DNA from: Crocodylus rhombifer
Taxonomy: Eukaryota; Chordata; Crocodylia; Crocodylidae
Reading direction: 5' to 3'
DNA length: 64,000 nt
Assembly (NCBI GenBank): GCA_038503035.1
Contig: JAVSML010001162.1
Span: 124,001 to 188,000, forward strand
Part shown: positions 34,684 through 46,640 of the stretch, one piece after another
Numbering within the stretch: the first letter of the stretch is position 1
Layout of the letters: every line of letters begins with the position of its first letter
The notes under the pieces: model-generated
What the model saw: the letters and a program-made list of their open reading frames with translations, nothing else
The model's database searches: none
Told to the model about the DNA's origin: nothing
Made by a program: the position numbers and the translations under genes

Positions 34684-34920
34684 GGTGGCCAACTTGTGGC
34701 ACGGATGCCACAAGTGGCACAAGTTGCCTTTCTGGGTAACACATGGCAAACTGAGGAAAGATAGGCAACACAGCAGCAGGTAGAGCATGAAGTAGAAAGC
34801 AAAGGAGCAAATCAGACTATAAGCACAGGGAAGGAAGCAGAAAGCACAAGAGCAGATCAGGCAGAGGAAGGGGATAAGAGTGACTCTTGGGGAGGGCATG
34901 GAGCTAATTTGCAGCCCTCC
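34684..34920. mobile_element. hAT-like fragment (CAGGGGTGGCCAAC terminus)
   Basis: CAGGGGTGGCCAACTTGTGG followed by CACGGATGCCACAAGTGGCA is a typical hAT left end with subterminal palindromes. Purine-rich tandem-like sequence (AGCAGAAAGCA) follows. No right terminus was found, so it is truncated. Confidence 0.5.
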
Positions 34921-37906
34921 TAAAGAAATATTGTGTGGATTTAGAGGCAGGCCTTAGTGTTTAAGTAATGTGTTTTTATAAATAATTCAGTTCACAGTGA
35001 GAAAAACAAAACAAAACAAGAAAACCCTGAAACAGTGGTGTTTGCACCAATCTGACAGACAGACAGACAGACGTGTGGTCTAGGTGCATCTAGGTTCTCA
35101 TCTGCACTACCAGTACAACTCAGTGTTAGAACCACGTCTTCTGACATTGTTCTTTAACTACACTGCAGAGCAGTTCCAATTTCCAACACATGTGGGACCC
35201 AGTCCATGTTTTATAGCCAGTCTAAATCCTTGGACACACCATTTGATGAAGACTTCTGTTCCTGCCTACACTGCAGGTTAGAAGTGAGATGCCTCTGGCT
35301 CTTGTTCTATTGCTATATAAATGGGGCCTTGAAGTTACTACAAACTCCATCTCCACCAAGATAATGTGTTTAACTGTGCCCTCAGTGGGTGCTGGACTAT
35401 CCCTATTTACACTTCTGTCACTGTTGCTAGTTTAGTACATCATTAGAGCGCAGTTTCTTAGTCTTTCTTCTCCCATGCACAGTCAGTTTCACAACGCTCA
35501 TATTCCTCAATAGGCACGGGATTTTTCTTTTTTGCAGCACAAAAGAAAAAACAGGAAGAATGAAAATTTGAAAAAAAAGCAACAACAAAAAAACCACGCA
35601 TACACACACACACACTTTCTTCACTGTCATTACTGTTCGGAATAGTTACTTGTAACAGCTATACCAATAAGAGTGGTAAAGGTGACTTAAAAATTGGGAT
35701 TGTCTTTTTTTATTACATATTAATAAGGCACAATTGCTTGCCAGTTTGTCTGTAAAGTCCTCATCCCCATTACAAAAAAACCCAAAAGATATCAGAAACT
35801 ATATGGTCCCCTTGACTTTTGCTGGAGAGACTCCTGAATATGCCCCCTCCCGTTTCAGCAGGATGAGTTGCTGCTTGGATTGGCAGTACACAGGATGAAG
35901 GAGGAAACCCGTACCTGGCCAGGCGGGAGACAGGTCCCTCTTCCGCAGAACCTCTACTTCTATTGATCAGTCAGGAAGAACTGGGCAAGAAATTTGCCCC
36001 TTACTAATCTCCTCCCACAGACATCTATTTAAACTCTTCCCAAATTTAAGAGCTTTTCGGAAGCAATGTGATTTTTTTTGTAAATTATCATGCTTTCAGG
36101 GCAGGTGATTAGGCAGGAAATCTCTTTAGAATTCCCAGAGATCTCGCTTTTCTTCCTCAGGACTCTTATCTTTTCCATTTTACACCTATCCAAAAACAAT
36201 GTGCTGTTCAAGACTGGCTCAGAAACACTAGCTCCCAGTAGTGGCTGTTAAGTGACCAAGGGCGTTCCCTCCTCAGGGTCCTGGTCAGGGGGAAGGGGAC
36301 AGAGCCCCTCCTCCTCTGGTGAATAAAGAGAGCGGTAACTTGGTTGAGCATCACTCCTTTTGTTTTTGTGGGAAAAGCTCCTCTCATTTCAGTCTACTTT
36401 TAACCACTGTCCTTCCCTGAGCATTTGGAGCCCAGTCCTGTTCTCTCCAAATCGGTGGAAGTTTATCACTCACTTCTGTGAGAACAGGGCTCGTCCCTTA
36501 GGGAACGCTGCAGAAAAATATTATACAATTGTTCCTTTCAAACCATAAGGGACACTGTGGCCATTTGAAGTAAAAATGCAATAAAATGCAAAAAAATTAA
36601 ATAATTCTCCCCTCTCTTGCCTTGCCCTCAGAGCAGTCAGAGTGAAATCCTTAACTGACAAATTATGGCAGACTCCCACTGAGTTCAGTGGGCTCAGGAT
36701 TTAACTATCAAACCTAGAAAAAAAATCTTTATCTCAGAGAGACTGAAGTAGGATACAATAACAAATAAAATGTTAACAGAATATTATTTATTCTCATAAA
36801 CAGCAAATTAAAAACATGAGGATTTACAGATGCCAATTGTGTATCCACAAGTTCTCCTTTCCTAGGACACATTTAAGCACCAATTTGTTTGTGTGTGTTA
36901 TACATTTTGCAGTCAGTGACATCAAGCATTTCTAAAAGGGACTCAAGTGGGTCATGAACTGGGATTCTAGTTAACTCTCATTTTCTTATTTCAGAGTAAT
37001 AGAATTTTGAGTCTTCAGATGAATTTTTATTTGACAAATATGAGGCTCATTCTAAGCATGACTGAATCCCTTAGCCACCCCCACAGAGAGCTACAGCAAA
37101 AATGCAATATTCATGTGCCCTTAAAAAGCCTGCAAGGGATTGACTGTATTGCATTTTCAACCTGAGCTAAGACACTAGGACTGGATTTAGTCTCCACAAC
37201 TTTATGCAGGTGTGCATGACAAGTTAGGATTTGGATGTGTAATAGTCCAAAAAAAGAGAGTAACAGCACCTAGATTTACTGAAAGTGAGGCAGAAATTCT
37301 TCCAGGAAAAGAAACCAAACCCTTTGTCATGGGGCTCCTTCAGAAATAGAGGGTGCACAAGCCACCCCCATGGTATTGTGACAGTAAAGTGACATGGGGA
37401 ATGAGAGAGGGCTTCTGCAATTTTTCACCCATTTCACAGAGGAAAAGATATGTACCCATTTGTTTTACTTTTGACTTAAGAGAGTGAATTGGAGCTCACA
37501 ATCCTATGCATCAAGCATACTACCCAGTGATGAGTATTGTGTCTTTATACTCAGACTGAAAAGACTTTAAGGAGTGAATGCAAGGAAAAGGAAATAAAAA
37601 GAGTAAAACATAGCTGTTGTATTACCCAGTTCAACTCTAAAGTCCAAGAGCTACAGTGCTGTACTACGAACCATTGCTCTAGGTTTTTTTTTCAGATCTG
37701 CTTCTCATTAGGGAGTGTTTTCAACAAACATTCCCTACCACCATCACAATTGTCCTTTACCTGTTTAGCTTACATATCCTAAGGACCATACTGTTTCTAT
37801 AGAAAGGAACAGAGCTGGGATAAAGTAATGAATATTCTTCTCCTTTTGTGACACCTGCCATCTGGTTCTTCAAGGTGACAGATGCCTCTAGTAAAAAGAA
37901 AAAAAA
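34921..37906. other. Intronic DNA, nothing identified
   Basis: Contains a (GACA)n run at 35053-35072. A GGTGAATAAAGAGAGCGGTA segment (36319-36338) resembles an LTR polyadenylation region but has no supporting ends. No exon seen. Confidence 0.45.
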
Positions 37907-37914
37907 ATAGCACT

Positions 37915-38355
37915 CAGGGGGCATGTCTACATGAGACACTTACTGTGCAGTAGACTAACTAGCTGAGCAGTAAGCAATGCGCATTTATGCATGTGCCCCT
38001 ATTAGCCTGGGGTAAACCAATTTACACAACAGGATGGTACTTGTACATAAATTACTTGTATTTACAAGTTGGAGTAAAAAGCTCCATAGCAGCATGTTGA
38101 GCTAGTCTGGCACTGAAGTACCTTCATGCTCCAGCCAGCCCCTCCACAGCATGCTGAGCCAGGTGGAGAAGCCCTGGGCTGATGGGCTGACACCCTGGGC
38201 CATCTGCCAGTCAGGGCTGCTCCAACCTGGCTCAATGTGCTGTGGTCCCGGGAATGTATAAATGCAGACTTGGAAGGAATAAACTTTGGTAGGATAAAGC
38301 CCATTTCACCAAAGTTTATTGCATCATATTAATATGCATGGGTATGTGTGCCCAG
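37915..38355. mobile_element. 441-bp hAT-like MITE with 8-bp target duplication
   Basis: The left end CAGGGGGCATGTCTACATGA pairs with the right end, reverse complement CTGGGCACACATACCCATGC. The flanks ATAGCACT (37907-37914) and GTAGTACT (38356-38363) agree at 6 of 8 positions, as expected for an aged hAT duplication. The central part is GC-rich with AGCATGTTGAGC/CAGCATGCTGAGCC. It belongs to the same family as 10031-10466 and the end at 50321-50338. No transposase. Confidence 0.7.
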
Positions 38356-38384
38356 GTAGTACTTTGCCTTTTCGAATACTGAAC

Positions 38385-38525
38385 TAACTTTAATTGAATC
38401 TCAAAGCCTTTCTGTAAGGCAGATAAATAAGCATTATCACCATTTGACAAACAGCTAGAGTTTAAATAACTTGTACAAGGTCACCAGTCATTATCAAGAG
38501 CAGAACTGTTACTAGTATGTAGTAT
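38385..38525 (-). repeat. MIR-type SINE, reverse orientation
   Basis: The plus strand shows TAAGCATTATCACCATTTGACAAAC, then TAAATAACTTGTACAAGGTCACC. This is the reverse complement of the MIR tail-core (family: ATTATCCCCATTTTACA, then TTAAGTAACTTGCCCAAGGTCAC). Confidence 0.75.
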
Positions 38526-38867
38526 TTGCTATGTATTCAGGGCTGTAATAGAGTAACATCACATTTCTAGGACCAAGGAGCTTTCAGTCTAAATAAGGAG
38601 TAATACAAAGCAAGCTGGGAGACCAGAAGAGAAAGTTACTAGCTTACAGAAAACGGTTTAATATTTTTTTTAAGGCTGAAAACTTCTGAATTCTGTAGAC
38701 AATGTCTGACACACTAGACAACAGTGCTTCCCAAGAACACCGCTTCTCTGCTGTATATCACTTTTCTGATGTATAAAAACAAAAGAACATACTTTCTTAT
38801 TTCTAGAGGTCAAAACACTGTACAAGTAGGTCAGTGTTTTAGTCCAATGCATCATTAGTGAAATGAA

Positions 38868-38965
38868 TCACAAAATCAAAGAATCATAAACAAGTAGGAC
38901 TGGAAGGGATCTCCAAAGGTCATGATGGCATTATTAGTCTACCCCTCATCACAAAATAAAGTTCT
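38868..38965 (-). mobile_element. CR1 LINE, 3'-end fragment, minus strand (copy 3)
   Basis: AAATCAAAGAATCATAAACA then GGACTGGAAGGGATCTCCAA and GGTCATGATGGCATTATTAG is the reverse-complement signature of the CR1 3' UTR with its AATCATAGA terminal repeats. Only the last ~100 bp is present. Confidence 0.8.
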
Positions 38966-39203
38966 TGCAGTACAGTATGAGACCTAAGTATTATTAAAGC
39001 CAGTCAGTGGAAGACAACAGTATTTACTAATGTTAGCTTTTCCCCTGCAAGCAGCGAGATAAAGATGAGCTTCTGGCACCTGGCCCCAGAATTCCAAGCA
39101 GATTTAGATCCGAGCGGTAGGTAGCTAGTTATGCATCCATGCATAGGCATATCTACCAGTAAAACTGCTGTTTGAATGTGAATGGAATTTCTACTGTGTA
39201 CAC

Positions 39204-40119
39204 CAGAGGTGGGCAAAATATGACCTGCAGGCCGGGTCCGGCCCACCATCTGGCACGCAGCTGCCCCTGTGGCATTCCACATGGTGCCAAGACCCACCCA
39301 CCCCCACCAGCGCACCCCGTGCCACAGATCTGCCAGCACCCACTGACCCAGGGGACTGTTCTACTGTGGCTGCAGCTGCTGCTCAGCTCCCCTCACCTCC
39401 AGCAGAAGCCACTAGGCTGAAGCTTCCCCCACCCACCTAGAATTGTGCAGCAAGGGCAGAAGCAGGAGGAGGAGCTGCAGTCACATGGGAACAACCCCAC
39501 CAGAAGCTGCATGCACTGCTCAGGGCCCAGGCCAATAGGGTAGGGTTGTTCTGCTCCCCTTGCCTCCAGCTGTAGATCCTCCTTCCACTCCTGCCCTGCT
39601 GCATCGCTCCAGTCAGGCGGGGGGGGGGATGGAGCTTCAGCTGGGCAGCTCCTGCCCCAGCCCCAGCACATGCAACTCCAGCTCCAGCTCCCAGGTGCCT
39701 TCCACCTGCTTTGCCTTGCTGGCATGATGAGCAGCCATTTTCTCCCCTTACCTCCAGTGGGACTTTTCTTCCCGCTCCTGCCCCCACTGTGCCACTCTGG
39801 ATGGGCAAACCAGGGGGAAACTTCAGTCAGGCAGCTCCCATTGAAGGCAAAGGGAGCAAAGCAGCATCCTGCTGGCTGCAGCCACACTAGGAACAGCCCC
39901 ACCAGAAGCTGTGCAGCGGCCAGGCCCAGGGCCAGTTTGTGTGGCCAAGAGTATGGCATGGGCTGCCGTGAGCTCAGCTTGGCCCCCGAATACTGCTCCC
40001 CACCCACCCAAAGCCCCACAGGGAGTTTTGGTGAGCTGTCACAGGCTGGGTCAGCGACACCCACCCCACCCTCAACAAAACTCCCCGTGGCCCTCAGGTT
40101 CAAATAAATTGCCCACTTG
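39204..40119. mobile_element. 916-bp hAT-like element with 8-bp target duplication
   Basis: The left terminus CAGAGGTGGGCAAAATATGA continues into CCTGCAGGCCGGGTCCGGCC, typical of a widespread vertebrate hAT family. The right terminus, reverse complement CAAGTGGGCAATTTATTTGA, mirrors it. The flanks GTGTACAC (39196-39203) and GTATACAC (40120-40127) match at 7 of 8 bases. The interior is GC-rich, with a minus-strand open frame of 244 codons that has no transposase motif and overlaps frames on the other strand. I treat the element as non-autonomous. Confidence 0.85.
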
Positions 40120-40127
40120 GTATACAC

Positions 40128-43021
40128 GCTTGGGGGGCATGAAAATCATTTAAAGGCTCATAACTCAGTTGTGTTAAAAAAAGTTCTTAACCTTGTCTAA
40201 ATAAGTACTGTATATAGGAGAATATCTGCAAGTGAGCTTTTCTGTTCGAGTTATGTTAAAGCTCCAACCTTTTTTCCTTCCAATGAGGAAAATGCATAAA
40301 CACCTACCTACAATTCAAACATCTAAAGAGATCAGCTACAAACTTCACTAAAGCATTAACCTTCAGGGAAAGACTCAGCTTGAAGAATTTTAACCAAAAC
40401 ATGACTATTTTAGACATGTAAGGGTGAGTAAGCTATAGGACAGAAGACATTTTTGCACTTTAATGTTGGCTGGGCTGGCTACCTGCTCCCACTATAAGAC
40501 AATATTGTTGTTTGACATAGTTCTGCACTATTACACAAATTAGTTTGACAAAAACAGAAATGCTTTAATTCTTCTGATGGTTAAGTTAGTGTTGAAGGTC
40601 TACAGAGGCCCAAGATTTAACCAAAGTCATAGTGGAAAATTACAGTTCTATGCAATTTGGAAAGGCATCCACACACTGATCTTTTGTTAAATTTAAGAAA
40701 CACACACATGCATGCAGAGTGGAGCCTTATTCACAGTTAGAATATAACATAATTATTTTGGCTTCAATTGTAACAGACAACAAGCAAGGATCCCACTAAG
40801 TAAAAGAAATCATAAATGTTGACGATTAGTGTGGTTCACTACATTTGCTCAGCTTCTCACAGCAGGAACTTTTCTCACTGACTGCCAAAAAAAATAAGAG
40901 TGGATAATGTTTGTAGTGATTACGGTAATATATTTATGCCCTGTCCGGGCAAGCCTCTCAACTGCAAGAAGAGATTCTCATGCCACAGAGGACTGAAGTG
41001 TTATAATGACACATTTATTCTGTGAATACTTGTGGCTTCTTTGTCAAGTGATTAGAATTAGATTTAGAACCTTGGATAAAAAAAAAGTGAAAAAAAAACA
41101 TTATTAGCAAACTGGGTCTATTAAGATGCAGCTATTTTTAGATGTCTGTATCAATCATCCTACATTACCACAGATTTGTATTGTGCTATCATGCATAGAA
41201 AAAGATAAATCCTTACCACTAGAGAAACAATAATTAATGATAACAGAAGATAGTGGACAGGGAAGACATAAAATATCAGTAAAATGGAAGGAGATAAAAC
41301 TAGTGGAAGAGTCTGGTTTTACAAGTTAAGCAGAGCATATACTCTTTTTGTAGTATGTACTTTGTTGGTTAAACTGTTTTTTTCCCCACTTCTAATTATC
41401 AGGAGCTATGTGAATGGCCGCTAAAAAGGATCATACTGAGGTGTATATTAGCAAAGGGAACAGAAGCGAGCTTGGAAGAGGGATTAAAGGGAAGCAAAAG
41501 TTATTATTTAGCACACAGGAAATATCAGAAATGCCATAAAGTCATGATGCAAACAGTCAAAATGTCAACTTGTGAGGCCTCACGTGAGTGCTGCAGCTAA
41601 TTTTAATGACTTAAAAGAAAAATAAAATGTGCACAATGTTGTTCATTTTTACTTCCTCAAACTCAAACAAGAACACTCAGTTTATGAACAATTTACAAAC
41701 CTACAGCTGAACAGTTTTATTCTCATCCTGCAGTGACAGTGGCTGTGGGCTGCATCTGGCCTTCAGACTGCACTCTGGGCAACACAGCTGCTATCCAAAC
41801 AAACAGAATCACACAGCAGATAATGAGGAGCTTTACCTTGTTTTTTTTGTTGAGGTGCATTTCTAGCCATTCTTTTCTCTAGAAGTATAACATCAACATG
41901 TGAATAATATTCTACTAAACATTATTCGACCTTTGTGCTTCTTCAGATGCAAATATTAAAGTTGTATTGAAAAAGGATTTTCAGCCTGTGGTTATTCCTT
42001 GAGATGCACTACCCTGAAGTAAATTGCCAGGATCTATCCTTTTGCATGCAACAAAGCCACATACTGAGAGCAATAGGAACAAAACATGAAAGATGTTAAA
42101 TAATACACACTCTGCTAGCGTAGTGTCAGAAAGTACAAAGATGTCTCATCATTTTCCACTGTGCTTACCCTTTATTTGAACCCTAAAGTTTGCTGGTGAT
42201 GTTGGCATAAGAAGAAAAAGGACTATTTCAGAGACAAAGTTCTTAGTGTTACCTTACTTCTGAGCCAAATGTTGAACTTTGCTTTTGTTTTGTTAATTTA
42301 CAAAGTTAATCATCAGTGAGCACAAAGTTATCTATGACCAATCCAATTACTATTCCTTGCCAAGAGCAAAAATTAATCTATAGATAAATAAAGAGGTAGC
42401 ATTTCTGCTTCTGCTGGAGAAAGATGGGCTTAGTGAATCCAAAGCTACATGCAACTTTTCCATCCTAAAACAAACCTTCACCATGAGTCTAGTGGATTCT
42501 TGAATTTGATATTTTGGAACCTTGGGCTCAGTTCCCTTGAAAAACATTTTTGTTATTTGTATTAAAGGAACACTAAGACACTCCAGTCATGACTGCTGTT
42601 CTACCATGCTGAGTCTCTAAAAGACATGCATGCAACTTAATTCCATGCTAAGACCTATGTTAAAAGAAGGTTCTATCATTTGCCAAGTCAAATACGTGAA
42701 TGTTAAGAAATGCTAGGTTTAGGATATATATACAAATGTAATACTGCCCTTTTTCTGATTCTATGCCCTGAATTAGACAAAGGGCCCTATGAAAACCTAG
42801 TGCATGATAACATAATTAGGGATCATACTGCTTATGTACATAGGGAGCAATCTTTAATAAATAAATAAATAAATAAATAAATCGAGCATTTTCTAGCTTC
42901 AGAGTTCTTCCTAGTGTTATATAAACCAGAGGTGTAATCAGCATTTTCAGCACCCTGAGCAAGAGAGTAATGGAGGGGTTAATAAAACAAAGTGCAAAAA
43001 TCATTTCACATCAATTTATCT
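40128..43021. other. AT-rich intronic DNA, nothing identified except simple repeats
   Basis: A long repeat-poor stretch of about 2.9 kb with no recognised exon or element. An (AAAT)n array lies at 42855-42882. Confidence 0.5.
42855..42882. repeat. (AAAT)n microsatellite
   Basis: Seven perfect AAAT/AATA units. Confidence 0.93.
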
Positions 43022-43031
43022 NNNNNNNNNN
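43022..43031. other. Assembly gap (10 N)
   Basis: Ten N bases close to a (GGGGT)n tract, which may explain the break. Confidence 0.98.
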
Positions 43032-43049
43032 CTATTGCTTGGGTAGAGG

Positions 43050-43074
43050 ATGGGGTGGGGTGGGGTGGGGGGAG
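43050..43074. repeat. (GGGGT)n tract
   Basis: TGGGGTGGGGTGGGGTGGGG just right of the gap. Four G4 runs could fold as a G-quadruplex. Confidence 0.9.
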
Positions 43075-44487
43075 GAGGCTTAATTTTAAAAAATAATTAT
43101 TATTGTTTAGTGACCATAAATGCTCACAGAAGTAATTAAGAACATTCTCCCCCAAGAAGTTACATGCTACAAGTGGTAATTTAAAACAGTAACATGAAAG
43201 CTTTTTCATAACTGTAAACTCAGCTAAAATAATTCATTTCACCTTTCTGTAGAGTTCAGAAGATTACCTACTCAGGAAGTGTCAAATACAAAAAGTTTGA
43301 ATCTCTATGCTCTATATGTGCTTCTCGCCTTTATAAATTAAACCCATCTTCTCTTTTTGTGTCTTCCAACTTATTAGAACCATACCCATGTAATTACTTT
43401 TTGGCTAAAAGCATGTCCTAGATGTGCAACAGGCACCATAGGGCAGCATCTCACTTCATGAAGTTTTCAGACAGTCTTAAAGAATCAAATATACCATGGT
43501 GTTGAGGGTGTTTTTCCCTTTCCCCTAAACTTTTTTAAAATTTGCTTTAAATCTTTTTAACAGAGGCAGACTCTCAAAGAAACCATGAGAAGAAAATATT
43601 TATAAATGGGTTTAATCCCTTTTTTCTTCACACTGCTCACATGGAAAAGGAAGTATTCCAGCCTGGGAGCAAGAGCTCTCTCCTTTAAAAAAATAGCCTC
43701 TCTTATGCATGGCCCTTGAATATCCTAGTGCAGGAAGCAGGGTCTTGGCCATTCTCCAACTCTGACTCTTACTTACAATATTTCACCCTTCAGAGAAATT
43801 CCTCCTGAGGCAATAATAGCACATCTCACTGATGTGTGCCCTAATGCATTGGTAGGCAGAGCTGAAAAGTTCCTTGCATCTTCATGTCCTTTTAGGTTGG
43901 GGGTGGGGGGGAAGGCAATGAAGGGAGCAAATACCACAAACTGGTGCCCTACATGGTCCTACTTGTGGACCATGCACAAAGGAAAATAGTTCAGCTTGAA
44001 GGTACACTTGGAGAGCCTATTAGCAAACTTAAAACTAATTTGCAAAGATTGTTCTGCTCCCCTTCAGATGCCAGTGTGGCTCTTTACCTCTGGAATGAGT
44101 GGTCGGGCTCTAGAGAAAATTAACACCAGCAGCTAAGTGAGGGTTCACCCTTCACCCCTGCTCTTCCTTCCGTTTGAATAGCCCAGGTAGCAGCTGAAAT
44201 GGAGGCATTTCTGCAGCTAAACTGCTTGGGACCTCAGGAAAAGGTCCTTCTAAGTAATTCACTTTTTCTTTGTACACACTCCAGGCATCATCTGCTCCTT
44301 GGGATTCAGGGAATTGAGAGCTCTGTTCCCCCTGCTCCCCACAGATTCTTACATTCCCGGACTCCTGCAGGGGGGAGCTAGGCATTCCCACTATTCTTCA
44401 CTGCTCTCCAAAATGTGCCATTTCTTTGGCATAGGTCCTGTGAAAACTGAGAAGCTTCCAATTGGTTTCTCCTTCAGGCTGGGTTTT
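43075..44487. other. Intronic DNA, nothing identified
   Basis: No exon or repeat family recognised. Confidence 0.45.
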
Positions 44488-45085
44488 GGGCTAAGTACAG
44501 ACAGTAAAAAGCCCATGGCCAAATCAATTCAGCCTTTTCAGGTTAGTCTAAGATGCAGAGATTAAACCAAGAAACAACTGGACAGACATTCACTTTTGAT
44601 TTGTGAAGTGTAGTCACATACCTGCAGTGGCTCAGGCCAGATGCCAGGGAGCACTAGAGCATGCTCTCTGGCACATAGCCAGCATGGGCTGTGCATTCGC
44701 TGCCCCTGAGGTCTCTGGGATTTGCAGTCTAGACTCACAGCAACAGGACTCTGCAGGGTTGCTCGTCACTTCCTCTTCCTGCTTCCAGCTGCCTCTGGGA
44801 TTTGTAGTCCAGAGTCACAGCCAATAGTAAACTTTTAGCAAGGCAGGGCATCTCTTTACTTGGGGGAAGGGAAGTTTAACGCTCCCCCCCCCGGCTCCTT
44901 GCCAGGGTTTTCCTTTGTCTGCTGGAGAGGACAGCCCAGGACTGCAAAATGCTGGGAGACTGATTTAACTTGAAACTGGTTTGAACCAAATCAGTTAAGT
45001 CTGATATTACATTCAACCAGGTTTATGTTAAACCAGTTTCAAAATGGCTGAACTGGTTTAAACCAGTTTCTGATAACATAAGCCC
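44488..45085 (+). mobile_element. ~790-bp DNA-transposon-like family, copy D
   Basis: Starts GGGCTAAGTACAGACAGTAA and runs through CTGCAGTGGCTCAGGCCAGA, CTCTGGGATTTGCAGTC, CTTCCTCTTCCTGCTTCCAG, CAATCAG-like TTAAGTCTGATATTAC and CATTCAACCAGG. It ends in a shortened right terminus, ATAACATAAGCCC. Order and orientation match copy E 1.6 kb downstream. An internal deletion relative to copy E removes part of the GC-rich middle. No coding capacity. Confidence 0.8.
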
Positions 45086-45641
45086 TGGAGTGCAAGAGCA
45101 AGAAGAGCGTATCTTCCCTTTAGCCCCACTGAATCATTCTTTTCAATCCTTCTCTTGGCTTGTAGACAGTAAAAATTGATTCTACCCTTTTCTTGCAAAT
45201 AAAAAAAGGCATCTCTTCCCTCATGGCCTCACTTCTGCTCTTTTGTCACAAATGGGAAAATGAAGAGATGCTTCTCAGTCCCTAGTATCTCCTAGCTCCT
45301 TCTCTAAACTGCAAAAAGGTTCTTATTGCTTTTAATCCCTCTTGGGACAGAACCTTTCCAAAATGCTAGAGAAAGGCATATGACCATTTGCTGTCAGGTG
45401 CTCCCAGGTCACAGGACAGGAGCTCGGAACTGGAGGAGGAGTCCCACTTCATGGTGCTCCCTGGCTCCATGAAGAGGAAACTCCATACCTCACTGCCCCA
45501 CTCCACTAAGCTCTGTGTTTATATCTAGTGAGTGAAATTGTGACTCCCTGTGACCAATTCCTGCCAGATCCCAATATGCTGTCAGACCTCACAAGACTTT
45601 ACTAAGCTTAGGGGAGGGACATTTCCTAGCACATGCAGAAG
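45086..45641. other. Intronic DNA between repeat copies, nothing identified
   Basis: No exon or named element. Confidence 0.45.
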
Positions 45642-45649
45642 GTCTATAA

Positions 45650-45921
45650 CAGTGATTCACAGCCTTTTTAGACTCAAGGCACCCCTCAGAAAATACCAGC
45701 TCTTAGTTTCCACTTGTTTTTTGACTACAGGAAAAAATAAGAGCACTCAAAGATCACTAAAGGACACCATGGATTTCTAACATCATGGATTCCTGTTTGA
45801 AGTGTCTGGGTGAATCACATTTGCATACCTAACACTGCTAACATTGTGTGGCACTCCATGCCACCCTTCAAAGGATCTCAAGTCATCCAGGGTGCCACGA
45901 TACCCAAGTTAAGAACCAATG
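45650..45921. mobile_element. 272-bp hAT-like element with 8-bp target duplication
   Basis: The left end CAGTGATTCACAGCCTTTTT pairs with the right end, reverse complement CATTGGTTCTTAACTTGGGT, of the CAGTGGTTCTTAA hAT type. The flanks GTCTATAA (45642-45649) and GTCTAGAA (45922-45929) match at 7 of 8 bases. Non-autonomous, no open frame of note. Confidence 0.8.
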
Positions 45922-45929
45922 GTCTAGAA

Positions 45930-46640
45930 TATCCCAAAGGGAAGAAAACATCAAATACTGGTCAACAGTTTTGCAGGGTCTGTAGAATGAGCTCCTCTCT
46001 CCCTTACCCATCTCTAGAATGGTACTCAAGAGAATTCTGTAGTAGTGTGTGCAACAGGATGTGCAACAGATCATCACAAGAACAATTCATCTGACTCTAC
46101 AAACAATGCTGCCACAAACAAACAGAATCAAAGGTATTTATCCTCTTTCAGTTAGTGATCTTGAAAATAAGTTGCGACTAGAAGGTATTCAACGTTTTCA
46201 AATGGAAATTATTTTAAAATTAGAAGGAACCCAGTTATCCTTCTTGTTATATTGTGTAACAAAGATCCCCCTAACTTACTGGAAATCAGGAGAAAGCAAA
46301 AGCAGGCAACTAAAAGTTTACTGCTATTCCTACTTTAAGGTAACTCAAGGGCAAGAGACACCAGCCTTTGGGGGATTCTGGCATGCCAACAGTGCCTTAA
46401 TTTTCACGTCTTGGGTTCTGCCAAACTGCTCAAAATCAAGTTTGCTATTTTGCGCATCATCAACACCTAGCTATTCTTTACACTTCCTTCAACTACCATC
46501 CTTTTGCATTATACATCAAAGCACAGATCTTTTAAATAGTTTTTTAAAAACCAGACCTTTTCTATATTACTTATATTCCATCAGACTGTTACTCCCCACT
46601 TCATAGCGTCACTTCAGAATCATATATGGATGCAATACTA
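45930..46640. other. Intronic DNA, nothing identified
   Basis: A 185-codon open frame starts at 46049 but shows no recognisable domain, no splice signals in context and unremarkable composition. I treat it as chance. Confidence 0.4.

Noticed and set aside
36240..36550. A further LTR with AATAAA at about 36322-36328
   Set aside because: Only a polyadenylation-like motif is present. No TG/CA ends, target duplication or second copy in the window.
39393..40127. 244-codon minus-strand open frame
   Set aside because: It spans the interior of a hAT-like element and its right terminus, overlaps frames on the other strand, and has no transposase or other domain. Absence of stops is explained by GC content.
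46049..46606. 185-codon plus-strand open frame
   Set aside because: No recognisable domain, no promoter or splice context, no repeat homology, and AT-rich composition like the surrounding intron. Chance is most likely.
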